Below are positions 24,137 through 31,995 of a stretch of 64,000 bases of DNA, one piece after another (position 1 is the first letter of the stretch; every line of letters starts with the position of its first letter). This DNA is from Clostridiaceae bacterium (GTDB taxonomy: Bacteria > Bacillota > Clostridia > Oscillospirales > Butyricicoccaceae): positions 1 to 64,000 of the forward strand of contig QXXE01000013.1 in NCBI GenBank assembly GCA_009911355.1, given 5' to 3'. The notes under the pieces were generated by a model, which saw nothing but the letters and a program-made list of their open reading frames with translations, had not been told where the DNA came from and searched no databases. The translations under genes and the position numbers were made by a program.

Positions 24137-24302
24137 TGCCCTCACCTCCCGCCATGGCGGCGGCAAGTTCGTAAACGTCGCACAGGGCCATCTGCAGGTC
24201 GGTGACCTGGGCGGCGAGGGCCTCGTTTTCCTCCTGGAGCTGCTTGCGGGTCTTCTCCTTCTGCTTTGCCTTGACCGATTCGGTCTTGATTTTGAAAGCC
24301 AT
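24129..24302 (-). CDS. Small coiled-coil phage protein, 57 residues
   Basis: A 57-residue protein starting MAFKIKTESVKAKQKEKTRK with a coiled coil (QLQEENEALAAQVTDLQMAL). Its ATG overlaps the stop of the retroelement target gene as TAATG, so translation is probably coupled to the diversified protein. This resembles small proteins that follow tail fibre genes. It may be a chaperone or partner of the variable protein, which is speculative. Confidence 0.75.
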   Translation of the reverse strand: MAFKIKTESVKAKQKEKTRKQLQEENEALAAQVTDLQMALCDVYELAAAMAGGEGNG

Positions 24303-26161
24303 TACTGAAAGCCTCCTTGTACAGAATTGATGTAGCCGCCCTCTCCGCTGGGACCTCTGGTGGCCGTGACCTTGAAATTGAAAGCCCAGCCGCTCAACTG
24401 CGTCTCATTGGTAAAGACGTGGTTGGCCCCGGCTTTAACGTCCGCCGTGCAATCCTCCCAAACCGGGGAATCATCCAGGCCGTTGTTGGTGACTTCTACC
24501 TTGAGAACGGCGTCCGCCGGGAGGGAGCCGTTCACGGAAAGAACGCAAACGGCGATTCTTGCGTCCGCCGGTACTGCGTCCACCAGGGTAATCATTGCGG
24601 TGGTGATCTCCTTCTTGAAAAGGAGCTTGTGGACCGTGTCCATCTTGCCGTCACTTGCGGTAATGGTGAGGGCGTGGTCCCCGTTCAAAACCTTCATGAA
24701 CGTTTCGCCTGTGACCATAAAGGTGTAGGTCTGGCCGGGGGTGGCGGTGAAAGTCCGCTGTGTTGCGCCGTCGATGGCCTCCGTGACCGTTACGTCGTCA
24801 CCGTCCGGGTCCGTGACGCTGTAGTCAACGGAAAAGCCGGTATTTTTGAGGCCGAGGTCGGTGCCGCTTGTCTGGCTGCAGATAACGGTGGGGGCCAGGT
24901 TGTTGTTCACGGTCCGGGTGGGGGACGTGGCATAGGGGCCGCTTGCGCTGCGGCTGTCGATGGCCTTTACCCGGTAGGCAACGCTTACCCAGCCCCTTGT
25001 GATCGGGTCCGTAAAGGAAAGGTTGCCGCCGGTGTAAATCTGCGCCCAGTCGCCGCCGTCCACCTGCCGCTCAAGGGCGTATGTCATGGCGTCGCCGTCC
25101 GGGTCGGTGGCCGCTCCCCAGGTCACGACAATGGACTGCCCCCCGTATACGGTATTGGGGACCGTGATACTGGCCGGGGCGGTGGGTGCATTGTTATTGA
25201 TTACCGTTACCTGGCTGCTGGTCTTGTAGGCGGATGCCAGCCCCTCGCTGTCATAGGCTTTCACCCGGTACATAACGGTTTGGGTACCCGCCGCCACCGT
25301 GTTGGTGGTCTTGAGTGCCGCCCCCTGGTAAACCTGGGACCAGGAGCTGCCGCCGTTGGTACTGCGCTCAACAATATAGCCCTCAAGGTTCTTTTCGGCG
25401 TCGGTGCTGGCCGTCCAGGAAATTTCGATGGTGCTGCCGCCCTGGATGGTGCCCGGCACGTTGATGGTCCCCGGCGTAGTCGGGGCCGTGTTCGTGGTCA
25501 CGCTGCCATCATCAGAGACCAAGAGGGAAGAGGGAAGGACCAAAGCGGGGCGGATGCCATAGGTGTTGGTGGCAACGTCGTAGTAGTAGTCGCCATAGGA
25601 ACGGACGCTCCACACGCTGCCGGTGTAGTCGGTGTGCGGGGAGCGGAGCCACCAGACGGCGGCGGAACCGTTCAACTTCGCAATGCGCTTGTTATTTGCG
25701 CTGGTGCCGGTCCCCGCCTCAAAGTACGCCAGCTTTGCGCCGTCAACCGGGAAATAGGGGTTGTTGCTGGTAGTCCATCCGCACTCATAGCCGGAAAGCA
25801 AGAAAATCTTGCAGGAGAGGCCGTTGGCCCCGTTGCGGTCCGTGCCGCCGCTGCCGCCGTTCTGCCGGTACGGGAGCTTGACCTGTTTGATCTGCGCTTG
25901 GATGTTGGCGTCAAACTTTGCGAGGAATGTGCTATTGAGGTAGTTGTGAATGGTGCTGCTTTCCAGCTTGTTCACGCTGCTGCTGTGCCACGGCCTGTTT
26001 TCGTAAATGTCCTCAAGCAGGAGCCAGGTGCCGTCACAAGAGGCGTCATAGATGCCGCTGGGCTTGCCCTGGTGAACGACGATAAAGTTTTTCTTTGCGC
26101 CGTTCAATTTCAGTTGGACCTTGCTGCCGACGGCCTTTGTGCTTAATGCTGCGCTTGCCAT
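24302..26161 (-). CDS. Diversity-generating retroelement target protein (C-type-lectin-like plus FN3)
   Basis: A 619-residue protein. Residues 1-210 form a DUF6273/formylglycine-enzyme-like C-lectin domain with the WWLRSP motif at 170-175. The variable repeat encodes residues 165-206, and 14 of these differ from the template, all in codons containing template adenines. Two fibronectin-III domains follow (about 224-318 and 319-412), then two beta domains to the C-terminus. It lies after tail fibre genes and 24 bp downstream of the reverse transcriptase, so it is probably a surface-exposed tip or receptor-binding phage protein, or a displayed lysogenic protein. No signal peptide is seen, which favours virion assembly. 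An internal variable repeat is unusual. Confidence 0.93.
   Translation of the reverse strand: MASAALSTKAVGSKVQLKLNGAKKNFIVVHQGKPSGIYDASCDGTWLLLEDIYENRPWHSSSVNKLESSTIHNYLNSTFLAKFDANIQAQIKQVKLPYRQNGGSGGTDRNGANGLSCKIFLLSGYECGWTTSNNPYFPVDGAKLAYFEAGTGTSANNKRIAKLNGSAAVWWLRSPHTDYTGSVWSVRSYGDYYYDVATNTYGIRPALVLPSSLLVSDDGSVTTNTAPTTPGTINVPGTIQGGSTIEISWTASTDAEKNLEGYIVERSTNGGSSWSQVYQGAALKTTNTVAAGTQTVMYRVKAYDSEGLASAYKTSSQVTVINNNAPTAPASITVPNTVYGGQSIVVTWGAATDPDGDAMTYALERQVDGGDWAQIYTGGNLSFTDPITRGWVSVAYRVKAIDSRSASGPYATSPTRTVNNNLAPTVICSQTSGTDLGLKNTGFSVDYSVTDPDGDDVTVTEAIDGATQRTFTATPGQTYTFMVTGETFMKVLNGDHALTITASDGKMDTVHKLLFKKEITTAMITLVDAVPADARIAVCVLSVNGSLPADAVLKVEVTNNGLDDSPVWEDCTADVKAGANHVFTNETQLSGWAFNFKVTATRGPSGEGGYINSVQGGFQ
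25544..25667 (-). repeat. DGR variable repeat (VR)
   Basis: 124 bp aligning without gaps to the template repeat at 27603-27726. There are 17 differences, and each is a T in the plus-strand template (an A on the coding strand). No other template base is changed. The 31 bp at the coding 3' end (25544-25574) are identical and would hold the initiation-of-mutagenic-homing sequence. Coding changes run from NTNNTNNVWNVNSNGDYNNN in the template to HTDYTGSVWSVRSYGDYYYD here. Confidence 0.97.
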
Positions 26162-26185
26162 TGGTGTGTATCCTCCTTTAGGTGG

Positions 26186-27361
26186 TTATTCCCACGGGGG
26201 TATCCCGTCCGGCCTGACGGCCAGGGCGGGGGCCTCCGGCGGGTTCTGGGGTTGGCTCCGCCGCTGCTGTCTCAACCGGCGGAGCTGCCGGACGGACGGC
26301 GAGGCGGTGATCTTGCGCCGGGGCTGGAGCGGCTCTCCAATAATGGCCCCGACCTGCTGGGCGATCTTGGTGCGAAGGGCGTAGGTGTCGCCGTGGGCGG
26401 CGTGGGCGTCCCAGGCGGTCCAACTGTCCTTGATTTCATCCTTTGTAACCTCTCCCGCCGGGTAGGCTGTGGCCCAGTATTTGATGCGGCTTTTCATGCG
26501 GTTGATGCTGTCCCGGCGCAACCGCTGAATGACGGCCCCGGTGTCCGTTAGGTAGGCATGAAAGCCGAGAAAATCAATACCGTTTCGGAGCGGGAAAATG
26601 GCCGTCTTATTGTTCAGCTCAAGGCCCAAACTGCCGGTAATGGTCCGTATATCCCGGAGTAGGCCCTGCAACCGCTCTTTGCTTTCCTCAATGATGAAAA
26701 AATCATCCATCTGCCGCCCGTAGTAGCGGACGCCGAAACGCTCCTTTATGGCGTGGTCAAATTCATCCAAAAACATGAGGGCGAAAAGCTGACTTGTCTG
26801 GTAGCCCAGGGGCAATCCGGCAGTTGTGTCGATGTAAATGAAAAGCAGCTCCAAAATCTCAAAATCAAGGTTGCGCTTTTCAAAAAGGGCTATGAGCTTA
26901 CGCTTTAGGAGATCGTGGTCAATACTGGCAAAGAAATGATGTACGTCCGCTTTCAGCACCCAGCCGTCTGCGTTCCCGTGTTTGCGGTAATAGTCGGTCA
27001 TGGCCCACTTGAGCCGTCCAAGGCCGTCATGGGTGCCTTTGCGTTTCTGGCTGGCATAGTTATCCCTTATAAAGCTGCGGGTTATGGCGTCATAAAGGAC
27101 GTTGTCCGTTATGGCATGGAGGACAACCTTGTCAACAAACGCCGGGGCCTGGACCAGCCGCTTTTTAGGCTCGAAAACGTAGAACGTCTCAAATTTTCCG
27201 GGGCGGTAGGTTTTGGCCTCCAAAATGTGGGATAGCCTGTCGGTATAGGCCAAAACGTTGGCCTCATATTGCGCCGTTGCCGGTTTCTTCCGCTTGCGCT
27301 TTCTGGCCTCTAAATAGGCGTCATATAGGACCTCAAAAGCGCATAGTTCCTGGTAGGTCAT
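26186..27361 (-). CDS. DGR reverse transcriptase
   Basis: A group-II-intron-like reverse transcriptase of about 391 residues. Visible motifs are KADVHHFFASIDHDLLK (motif A), LPLGYQTSQLFALMFLDEFD (motif B with the LGxxxSQ form that marks retroelements of this class) and RYYGRQMDDFFII (motif C, where the usual Y of YxDD is Q). A basic C-terminal tail (about 345-391) follows. It copies the template RNA with adenine errors into cDNA that replaces the variable repeat. The ATG at 27361 is preferred by homology (MTYQELCAFEVLYDAY); an upstream ATG at 27427 has GGAGG 15 bp away and cannot be excluded. It lies between the template and the target. Confidence 0.94.
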   Translation of the reverse strand: MTYQELCAFEVLYDAYLEARKRKRKKPATAQYEANVLAYTDRLSHILEAKTYRPGKFETFYVFEPKKRLVQAPAFVDKVVLHAITDNVLYDAITRSFIRDNYASQKRKGTHDGLGRLKWAMTDYYRKHGNADGWVLKADVHHFFASIDHDLLKRKLIALFEKRNLDFEILELLFIYIDTTAGLPLGYQTSQLFALMFLDEFDHAIKERFGVRYYGRQMDDFFIIEESKERLQGLLRDIRTITGSLGLELNNKTAIFPLRNGIDFLGFHAYLTDTGAVIQRLRRDSINRMKSRIKYWATAYPAGEVTKDEIKDSWTAWDAHAAHGDTYALRTKIAQQVGAIIGEPLQPRRKITASPSVRQLRRLRQQRRSQPQNPPEAPALAVRPDGIPPWE

Positions 27362-27526
27362 TCGCCTGGGTCCCTTCTTTTCTTCCTCCAGCCGGGGCGG
27401 CAGGGGAGGCTCCCGGCTGGCCGTCATGCCTAACGCCGGTCCACCTCCCCGTGGTAGCCCGCTGCGCCCCGTAGGGCGGCAAGCCTCGGCGTGATGTGTT
27501 TATCGGTGGCCCGTGGGCTTCCGAAA

Positions 27527-27739
27527 GGATATAGCTCCCTTTGATTAGATGGCGTACTGCTTTCGGCCCTTGCGGGGCTTACTTGTCCTAACGTTCCATC
27601 AGAGCGGGGCGGATGCCATAGGTGTTGGTGGCATCGTTGTTGTTGTAGTCGCCATTGGAATTGACGTTCCACACGTTGTTGGTGTTGTTGGTGTTCGGGG
27701 AGCGGAGCCACCAGTTGGTGGCGGAAATGAGCTATACCC
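27527..27739 (-). ncRNA. Putative DGR template RNA region with closing stem
   Basis: The non-coding stretch between avd and the reverse transcriptase holds the template repeat plus its downstream spacer. TATAGCTC (27530-27537) is exactly complementary to GAGCTATA (27729-27736), and GG/CC extend the pairing past one bulged A. A transcript could therefore fold with the template repeat inside a long-range stem. Retroelement RNAs of this class need the spacer for cDNA priming. The stem is seen in sequence; its role is inferred. Confidence 0.5.
27603..27726 (-). repeat. DGR template repeat (TR)
   Basis: The 124-bp invariant donor of the variable repeat. On the coding strand it is rich in AAC/AAT codons, and 36 adenines are present, of which 17 are changed in the current variable repeat. 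It lies in non-coding DNA between avd and the reverse transcriptase. The similarity to the variable repeat stops sharply at both ends. Confidence 0.97.
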
Positions 27740-27769
27740 TGATACAAGGCGGGGGTCCGCCGTGCGTCC

Positions 27770-28357
27770 TCATTCTCCGGCCTTATATTGCCGGATGGCC
27801 TCTTTGACGAGGGCTGTCTGCTGCCGGTCCTTTTCGGCCTGTGCCTGTTCTCGGAGCTTTCTGGCCCTGCCGCCGTCGTTCTTGCGCCACGCTCCGGCCA
27901 TAAATTTCACGTCCGTTACCTTCCGGGTCCAAAGACCGGCCTTTGTCTTGCTGATAATTCCATCCTCAAGGCAAACGGTGATATACTCCAAAAGGAGGGA
28001 GCAGCCGTCAAGAACGGCGTCAATCTTGCGGAGGCGGCTGTCGTACTCGGTAAGGAAATGGGTGTTGTTGGCGGCGTGTACGTCTAAAAGGATTTGCTTG
28101 GCAATGTCCCGCATATCCTGCCCGTAGAGCCTAAAGGTGCTTTTGGTAAAGCCCTCTTTCCTCTTGCGGTCTATGGCGTTGATGGCCTGGGAGCAGACCT
28201 CCCTTGCGTCCCGGATATCCTCAAGGGCGGCGATCTTGTGTAGAATCGTTCTAACGTCTTGAGGGTTAATATCATCGGTGACAACTCTTGTTTCCCGTTT
28301 GGTATGTTTCAAAAGCTCCCTTGCTTTGACGCCTAACAGAAATTCCTTTTCGGCCAT
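27770..28357 (-). CDS. avd: DGR accessory protein, Avd-like
   Basis: A 195-residue, strongly helical basic protein located immediately upstream of the template repeat, where accessory variability determinant genes lie. The central part (ILHKIAALEDIRDAREVCSQ, RLYGQDMRDIAKQILLDVHA, RKIDAVLDGCSLLLEYITVC) fits four-helix-bundle Avd proteins, which form a pentamer that binds the reverse transcriptase and template RNA. The C-terminus is Lys/Arg/Gln-rich. Sequence resemblance to named Avd proteins is weak, so assignment rests on fold type and position. Confidence 0.78.
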   Translation of the reverse strand: MAEKEFLLGVKARELLKHTKRETRVVTDDINPQDVRTILHKIAALEDIRDAREVCSQAINAIDRKRKEGFTKSTFRLYGQDMRDIAKQILLDVHAANNTHFLTEYDSRLRKIDAVLDGCSLLLEYITVCLEDGIISKTKAGLWTRKVTDVKFMAGAWRKNDGGRARKLREQAQAEKDRQQTALVKEAIRQYKAGE

Positions 28358-28372
28358 CCTGCGCCCTCCCGG

Positions 28373-29104
28373 TTAAAATTCCACCCGCTTTTGGGCGGCG
28401 TTCCAGACGCCCTCAATGCGGAGCTTGCTCAAGTCCTCAAAGGTGGCCGTGAACGGGTTCCCGCTGACCTCCGTGTTATAGCGCAACTCCATGAGGGACA
28501 TTCTGGCGTCCATAGCGTTGAAATCTGCCTTAATGGCCGGGTGGGCCTGGGGGTCCGTGTTGTGGGCGTCAATCTGTGCCTGGGCCTGGACCAAAAAGGC
28601 CGGGAGCATAACGCTGGTGCAATATGCCCCTACGTCCTCCGCCGTCATGAACGCCTCCGGGGAATAGTCAATAATGACCTCGGCCCCCTCCCCGATAGTA
28701 ATGCTGATCGGGTACCGCCGGACGTCCAGGCCGGTGGTGCTGTATGCGCTTACCCACTGGGGGTAATCGCCCAGGACGCCGTAGTAGAGCATGACCTCGC
28801 TGCCGTCTTCATCCTGGGCAAAGACGCCAAACTCCCTAATCCAGAAGCCGTGGTCAAGGCCCCCGTTAAGGTCGGAGCGGTATTCCACCGTCATGTGTAC
28901 GGTGTCGCCATCGTAGGTCGGCTCATTGGAAGTACCGGCGGCGACCGGCTCCACAAGGTCCTCAAGGTCGCCGGGAAAAACTTCGTCCGGGCATACCCCC
29001 TGCCCCATCATGATTCTGGAAATCTTGAGGGGTATCTTTGCCGCCAGGATTTTGGCGATCAGTTCCCGGCCCCGCCGGGGGATGGTGCATCCGTATTGGC
29101 TCAT
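28373..29104 (-). CDS. Phage tail-collar fibre protein
   Basis: A 243-residue protein whose N-terminal half matches tail-collar fibre proteins (DUF3751 type): GCTIPRRGRELIAKILAAK, then KISRIMMGQGVCPDE, and the DHGFWIREFGVFAQDEDGSE segment. The C-terminal part contains IDAHNTDPQAHPAIKADFNA, a His-containing motif common in fibre shafts. It follows tail protein I and would attach the fibre to the baseplate. It is also the last structural gene before the retroelement, consistent with the variable protein being a fibre component. Confidence 0.85.
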   Translation of the reverse strand: MSQYGCTIPRRGRELIAKILAAKIPLKISRIMMGQGVCPDEVFPGDLEDLVEPVAAGTSNEPTYDGDTVHMTVEYRSDLNGGLDHGFWIREFGVFAQDEDGSEVMLYYGVLGDYPQWVSAYSTTGLDVRRYPISITIGEGAEVIIDYSPEAFMTAEDVGAYCTSVMLPAFLVQAQAQIDAHNTDPQAHPAIKADFNAMDARMSLMELRYNTEVSGNPFTATFEDLSKLRIEGVWNAAQKRVEF

Positions 29105-29108
29105 TTTT

Positions 29109-30116
29109 TCATTCCTCCAATTCTGGCAGTCTGGTTTCGCTGATATTTTGCAGGGCGGCGGTGGCCTTGCCCTTACAAACGGCGGTTAGTGTGGTGCTGA
29201 AATCCTCAAGCCGTGGGAGCCTTGTCTCTGTAACCGGCAGGAGCGGCCTTACGCTGATACGCTGGACGGCTCTCATATCATGGGGCGGCAATTCCTCAAG
29301 GAAGGGGAGGGCCGTCTCTGTGACCGTCTGGACCGCCGCTGTGGCGTGTTCTATCAGCTCCGGCATAACGGTGGTGTCGTTCTCCTTTAGGGCCGGGAGG
29401 GCCGTCTCTGTGACGCTCTGCAACGCTGCCGAGGCCCTGCCGAAAATGGCGGCGGTAGCAAAAACCGGCTCAAGGGTTGGGAGGGTGGTGCTTTGCGGCC
29501 CGTCCCCCAGGACGGGGGTAAGGTGGACAAGGTTGCCGGGAAAAACCGGCTCAATTTCCGGGAGGGTGGTTATTGGCATCGGTTTCCCCAAAAACGGGGT
29601 TATATAGACCTTGCCATCAAGCTCCAAATAGGTAATGATGCTGTCAAGCCAGCTTGTGAGTCGCTTCACGCTGGCGATCATGCGGCGTAATTCCTCCATC
29701 ATTTTCGGGGTAATCATCCCGGCTATGGGAATGTTTACCTGGAAATGGTGCGGCTCCCCGCCGTAGTTAAACCATTCATCAATACCGCCGTTGCCGAAAA
29801 CCGCCTTTATAACCCAGTCAACCGCCGCCGGGGTCCCCAGGCTGGCATAATAGGGCAAGGTCCCTTTAATCAAGGTCCGCTTTGTTTCGAGCGGGAGGCT
29901 GTCCTCATAGGCCGGGGTTCGTAGCTCAACGGCCAAATAGTCCAGGATTCTTTCCTCCAAACTGTCAACAGCGGCCATGAGCCGGGTCCGCTCCGCAAGG
30001 GCCAAAATGCGGCGTTTCTCCTGCAGGACGGCGTAGGCGATGGCTATTGTTTCCGGGTTGTGCCGGAGGCTGTTGCTCAAAAGGTCGGTGATCTGGCCGT
30101 CGTGGATGTTAATCAT
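29109..30116 (-). CDS. Phage tail protein I with repeat-containing C-terminal extension
   Basis: A 335-residue protein. The first 195 residues match P2-type tail protein I, the baseplate component between J and the fibre (PEDLL-like start LLSNSLRHNPETIAIAYAVL, then PLETKRTLIKGTLPYYASLG, AAVDWVIKAVFGNGGIDEW). The remaining 140 residues form an unusual extension with recurring V-T-E-T-x-L-P-x-L-E units (SVTETALPAL, TVTETALPFL, PVTETRLPRL, NISETRLPEL). The ATG at 30116 has GGAGGGCTTG upstream and overlaps the J gene by 8 bp. Confidence 0.88.
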   Translation of the reverse strand: MINIHDGQITDLLSNSLRHNPETIAIAYAVLQEKRRILALAERTRLMAAVDSLEERILDYLAVELRTPAYEDSLPLETKRTLIKGTLPYYASLGTPAAVDWVIKAVFGNGGIDEWFNYGGEPHHFQVNIPIAGMITPKMMEELRRMIASVKRLTSWLDSIITYLELDGKVYITPFLGKPMPITTLPEIEPVFPGNLVHLTPVLGDGPQSTTLPTLEPVFATAAIFGRASAALQSVTETALPALKENDTTVMPELIEHATAAVQTVTETALPFLEELPPHDMRAVQRISVRPLLPVTETRLPRLEDFSTTLTAVCKGKATAALQNISETRLPELEE

Positions 30117-31272
30117 CTTCAAGCCCTCCATAGGACACCTTTACGGTGCCTACCTGGGCGACCTCCGTGTCCCCTATGGGGGCATATTCGGGGCTTGCAA
30201 CGATGGGCCGTTTTGCCCCGGCCTCCCGTATGCGCCGGACAAGCTCCGAGGGGTTAATATCCCGGCCTATTTCCATGGTCTGCCACCTGTTGTAGGCTGC
30301 TACGGCCTCCGCCACCCGGCCCTGTATGGCGGTGGCCTGGGCCTTGTCGGAGCGGCCTATGTAGTAGGTCAGCTCAAGATCATAGGTCCTCACGCCGGGG
30401 GCCGAAACCGTTACAAAGTCGGTCATGGGCCGGACCTCTCGGTCCCGGAGAAATTCCTGCAAGCCCTCTATAACCTCTTGCCCCGGCAGGGTCCCGTCCC
30501 GCATCAGGATGTAAACCTCCGCCTTTCCGGCCTCTTGCAAGGAAACGGGGCGCACCGAGCCTATATCCGTGTTGTAGGTTTTGGCCCAGTATGTATAGGC
30601 GTCCTGCGGTCCGGCGGTGCTGTAACCAGAGGGGGCTAAATAGGTCCGCTCCGCAAGGCTGGTATCGTCCTCCAGGTCGGTGCCGTCGGAGGTGTCGGTT
30701 ATGTTCTCTACGCTCTCAACGTATGGGAGCGGGTCCACCAGTACGTTGATCTGGCCCTTTAGGAAATTGTTGCCCTCAATGCCGACCTTTGTGCAGATGG
30801 CGTCAACGTCTACAAACCCGGCCCCGGCGGGTGCCTCCGCATATTCCTCCGTCATGAAATAAACGCCGTCCCCGTTGGTGGCCCTGGTACCCACTGGGAT
30901 GCCGATGGCGTAGTCCCGGACTGCCGAAAGGGTAAAGCGGAGGGTTGTTCTGGCCGCTGTGGCCTGTTGCCGGGTAACACGTCGGTTTCCGGCGAGGCTG
31001 TCCAAAAACTCCCCATAGCTGTATTTCAAAAGGTCCTGTTTCCCGGCCCGGTCCACGTATTGCTCAATCTGGAACAGGTCCAGGGCTATGGCGTAAAGCT
31101 GTACCCGGTTCGGGTCTGCCGCTCCGAGGCTTACCGCCTTGCCGGTGACCTCTTTGTAGCGTTTCTCATAATTGGCGACTAGCCGCTGCATCATGGCGTC
31201 CAGGGTGTCGTTCTCAATAAAAGAAACGTCCGGCAGGTCGAAAACCGATTTTAGAAGGTTATCCAATGGCAA
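30109..31272 (-). CDS. Baseplate protein J
   Basis: A 387-residue baseplate J/gp47-family protein of contractile tails. Typical segments are FIENDTLDAMMQRLVANYEK at the start, RQQATAARTTLRFTLSAVRD near residue 100, IPVGTRATNGDGVYFMTEEY near residue 124, and GPQDAYTYWAKTYNTDIGSV near residue 221. It forms the baseplate wedge periphery. It overlaps gp25 by 14 bp and tail protein I by 8 bp, showing a tightly coupled operon. Confidence 0.93.
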   Translation of the reverse strand: MPLDNLLKSVFDLPDVSFIENDTLDAMMQRLVANYEKRYKEVTGKAVSLGAADPNRVQLYAIALDLFQIEQYVDRAGKQDLLKYSYGEFLDSLAGNRRVTRQQATAARTTLRFTLSAVRDYAIGIPVGTRATNGDGVYFMTEEYAEAPAGAGFVDVDAICTKVGIEGNNFLKGQINVLVDPLPYVESVENITDTSDGTDLEDDTSLAERTYLAPSGYSTAGPQDAYTYWAKTYNTDIGSVRPVSLQEAGKAEVYILMRDGTLPGQEVIEGLQEFLRDREVRPMTDFVTVSAPGVRTYDLELTYYIGRSDKAQATAIQGRVAEAVAAYNRWQTMEIGRDINPSELVRRIREAGAKRPIVASPEYAPIGDTEVAQVGTVKVSYGGLEDD

Positions 31273-31567
31273 GCACCACCTTTGCTCTTAATTTCCCCTC
31301 TGCCCCCTCCGCCTGGAAGTCAACCCCCGTAACCCGCACCCGTGGCTCCCACTGCTCTACCGCCTCAATGGCGGCGGCGGTAAAGAGGCCCTTTGCGATA
31401 TTGGGGGGAAAGTCCAAATAGGCAACGTCAAGGCCGAAATCCCGGTATAGGGGGCAAGTGCCGACCGGGGTCAATAGAAGGGTGTGAACGTTTCGGACGA
31501 TCTCCTTGCGGACGGCGGTATCGCTTTCCCCGTACTCAAAACCGACCTCAATGCCTGATAGGTCCAT
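31259..31567 (-). CDS. Baseplate wedge protein, gp25/gpW-like lysozyme-fold
   Basis: A 102-residue protein of the gp25-like baseplate family. NVHTLLLTPVGTCPLYRDFG matches the conserved core containing the R-x-F-G motif, and AAAIEAVEQWEPRVRVTGVD the second core. The short size is normal for this family. It lies between gpU-like and J genes in P2/Mu order. Confidence 0.9.
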   Translation of the reverse strand: MDLSGIEVGFEYGESDTAVRKEIVRNVHTLLLTPVGTCPLYRDFGLDVAYLDFPPNIAKGLFTAAAIEAVEQWEPRVRVTGVDFQAEGAEGKLRAKVVLAIG

Positions 31568-31585
31568 GCTGCCCCCTCCTTCCCG

Positions 31586-31981
31586 TTATAGGTATTCGCT
31601 CATGGTTATATTGAGCTTTGCGTTGGTCAAAACGCCGTTGTTGTAAATGGTTTCCCATGCCTCGCTTACGTCGGTAAGCCTCCACCAAAGACGGCCCACG
31701 GGTCTGCCTCCAACTATGAAAGGGTGAATTTCCCCCATCTCCGCCGCCCTCTCCATGCGCTCAATAATTGCCCTGGGGTCAACGCCGTAATTGAAATCAA
31801 GGGCAATTTCAAAGTTCAGCTTTTGGAGGTTGGGCCGCAAAAATTCCACTTGGTCCTTTAGGCCGATGCGGCTATGGGTGGCCCAGGAGGAGCCGACGGT
31901 CCTGTTCATATTGCGGAACGTGAAAACTTTATCCTCGCTCACGCTGAAAATAACGGCGGTTCCCCAGTTTGCTATTGCCAC
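31586..31981 (-). CDS. Tail protein U-like
   Basis: A 131-residue protein resembling P2 GpU: GTAVIFSVSEDKVFTFRNMN start, DQVEFLRPNLQKLNFEIALD, then IIERMERAAEMGEIHPFIVG and LNITMSEYL at the end. GpU-type proteins help tape-measure and tail assembly. Position after V and before gp25 differs slightly from P2 but is common in Clostridia prophages. Confidence 0.82.
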   Translation of the reverse strand: MAIANWGTAVIFSVSEDKVFTFRNMNRTVGSSWATHSRIGLKDQVEFLRPNLQKLNFEIALDFNYGVDPRAIIERMERAAEMGEIHPFIVGGRPVGRLWWRLTDVSEAWETIYNNGVLTNAKLNITMSEYL

Positions 31982-31995
31982 GGCCTATCCCTCCT

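Noticed and set aside
24317-26146. A 609-codon plus-strand frame opposite the DGR target gene
   Set aside because: It mirrors the target over its whole length and has Gly/Val/Ala/Arg-rich shadow composition; the minus-strand protein has recognisable domains.
27430-27747. A 105-codon minus-strand frame covering the template repeat and spacer
   Set aside because: It reads the template repeat in a frame different from the target protein, has low-complexity Gln/His content and no ribosome-binding site; the region is better explained as template RNA.
29109-29560. Recurrent short units in the tail protein I gene considered as a CRISPR-like array
   Set aside because: The units are degenerate, in frame, and encode a repeated peptide; there are no identical repeats with unique spacers.
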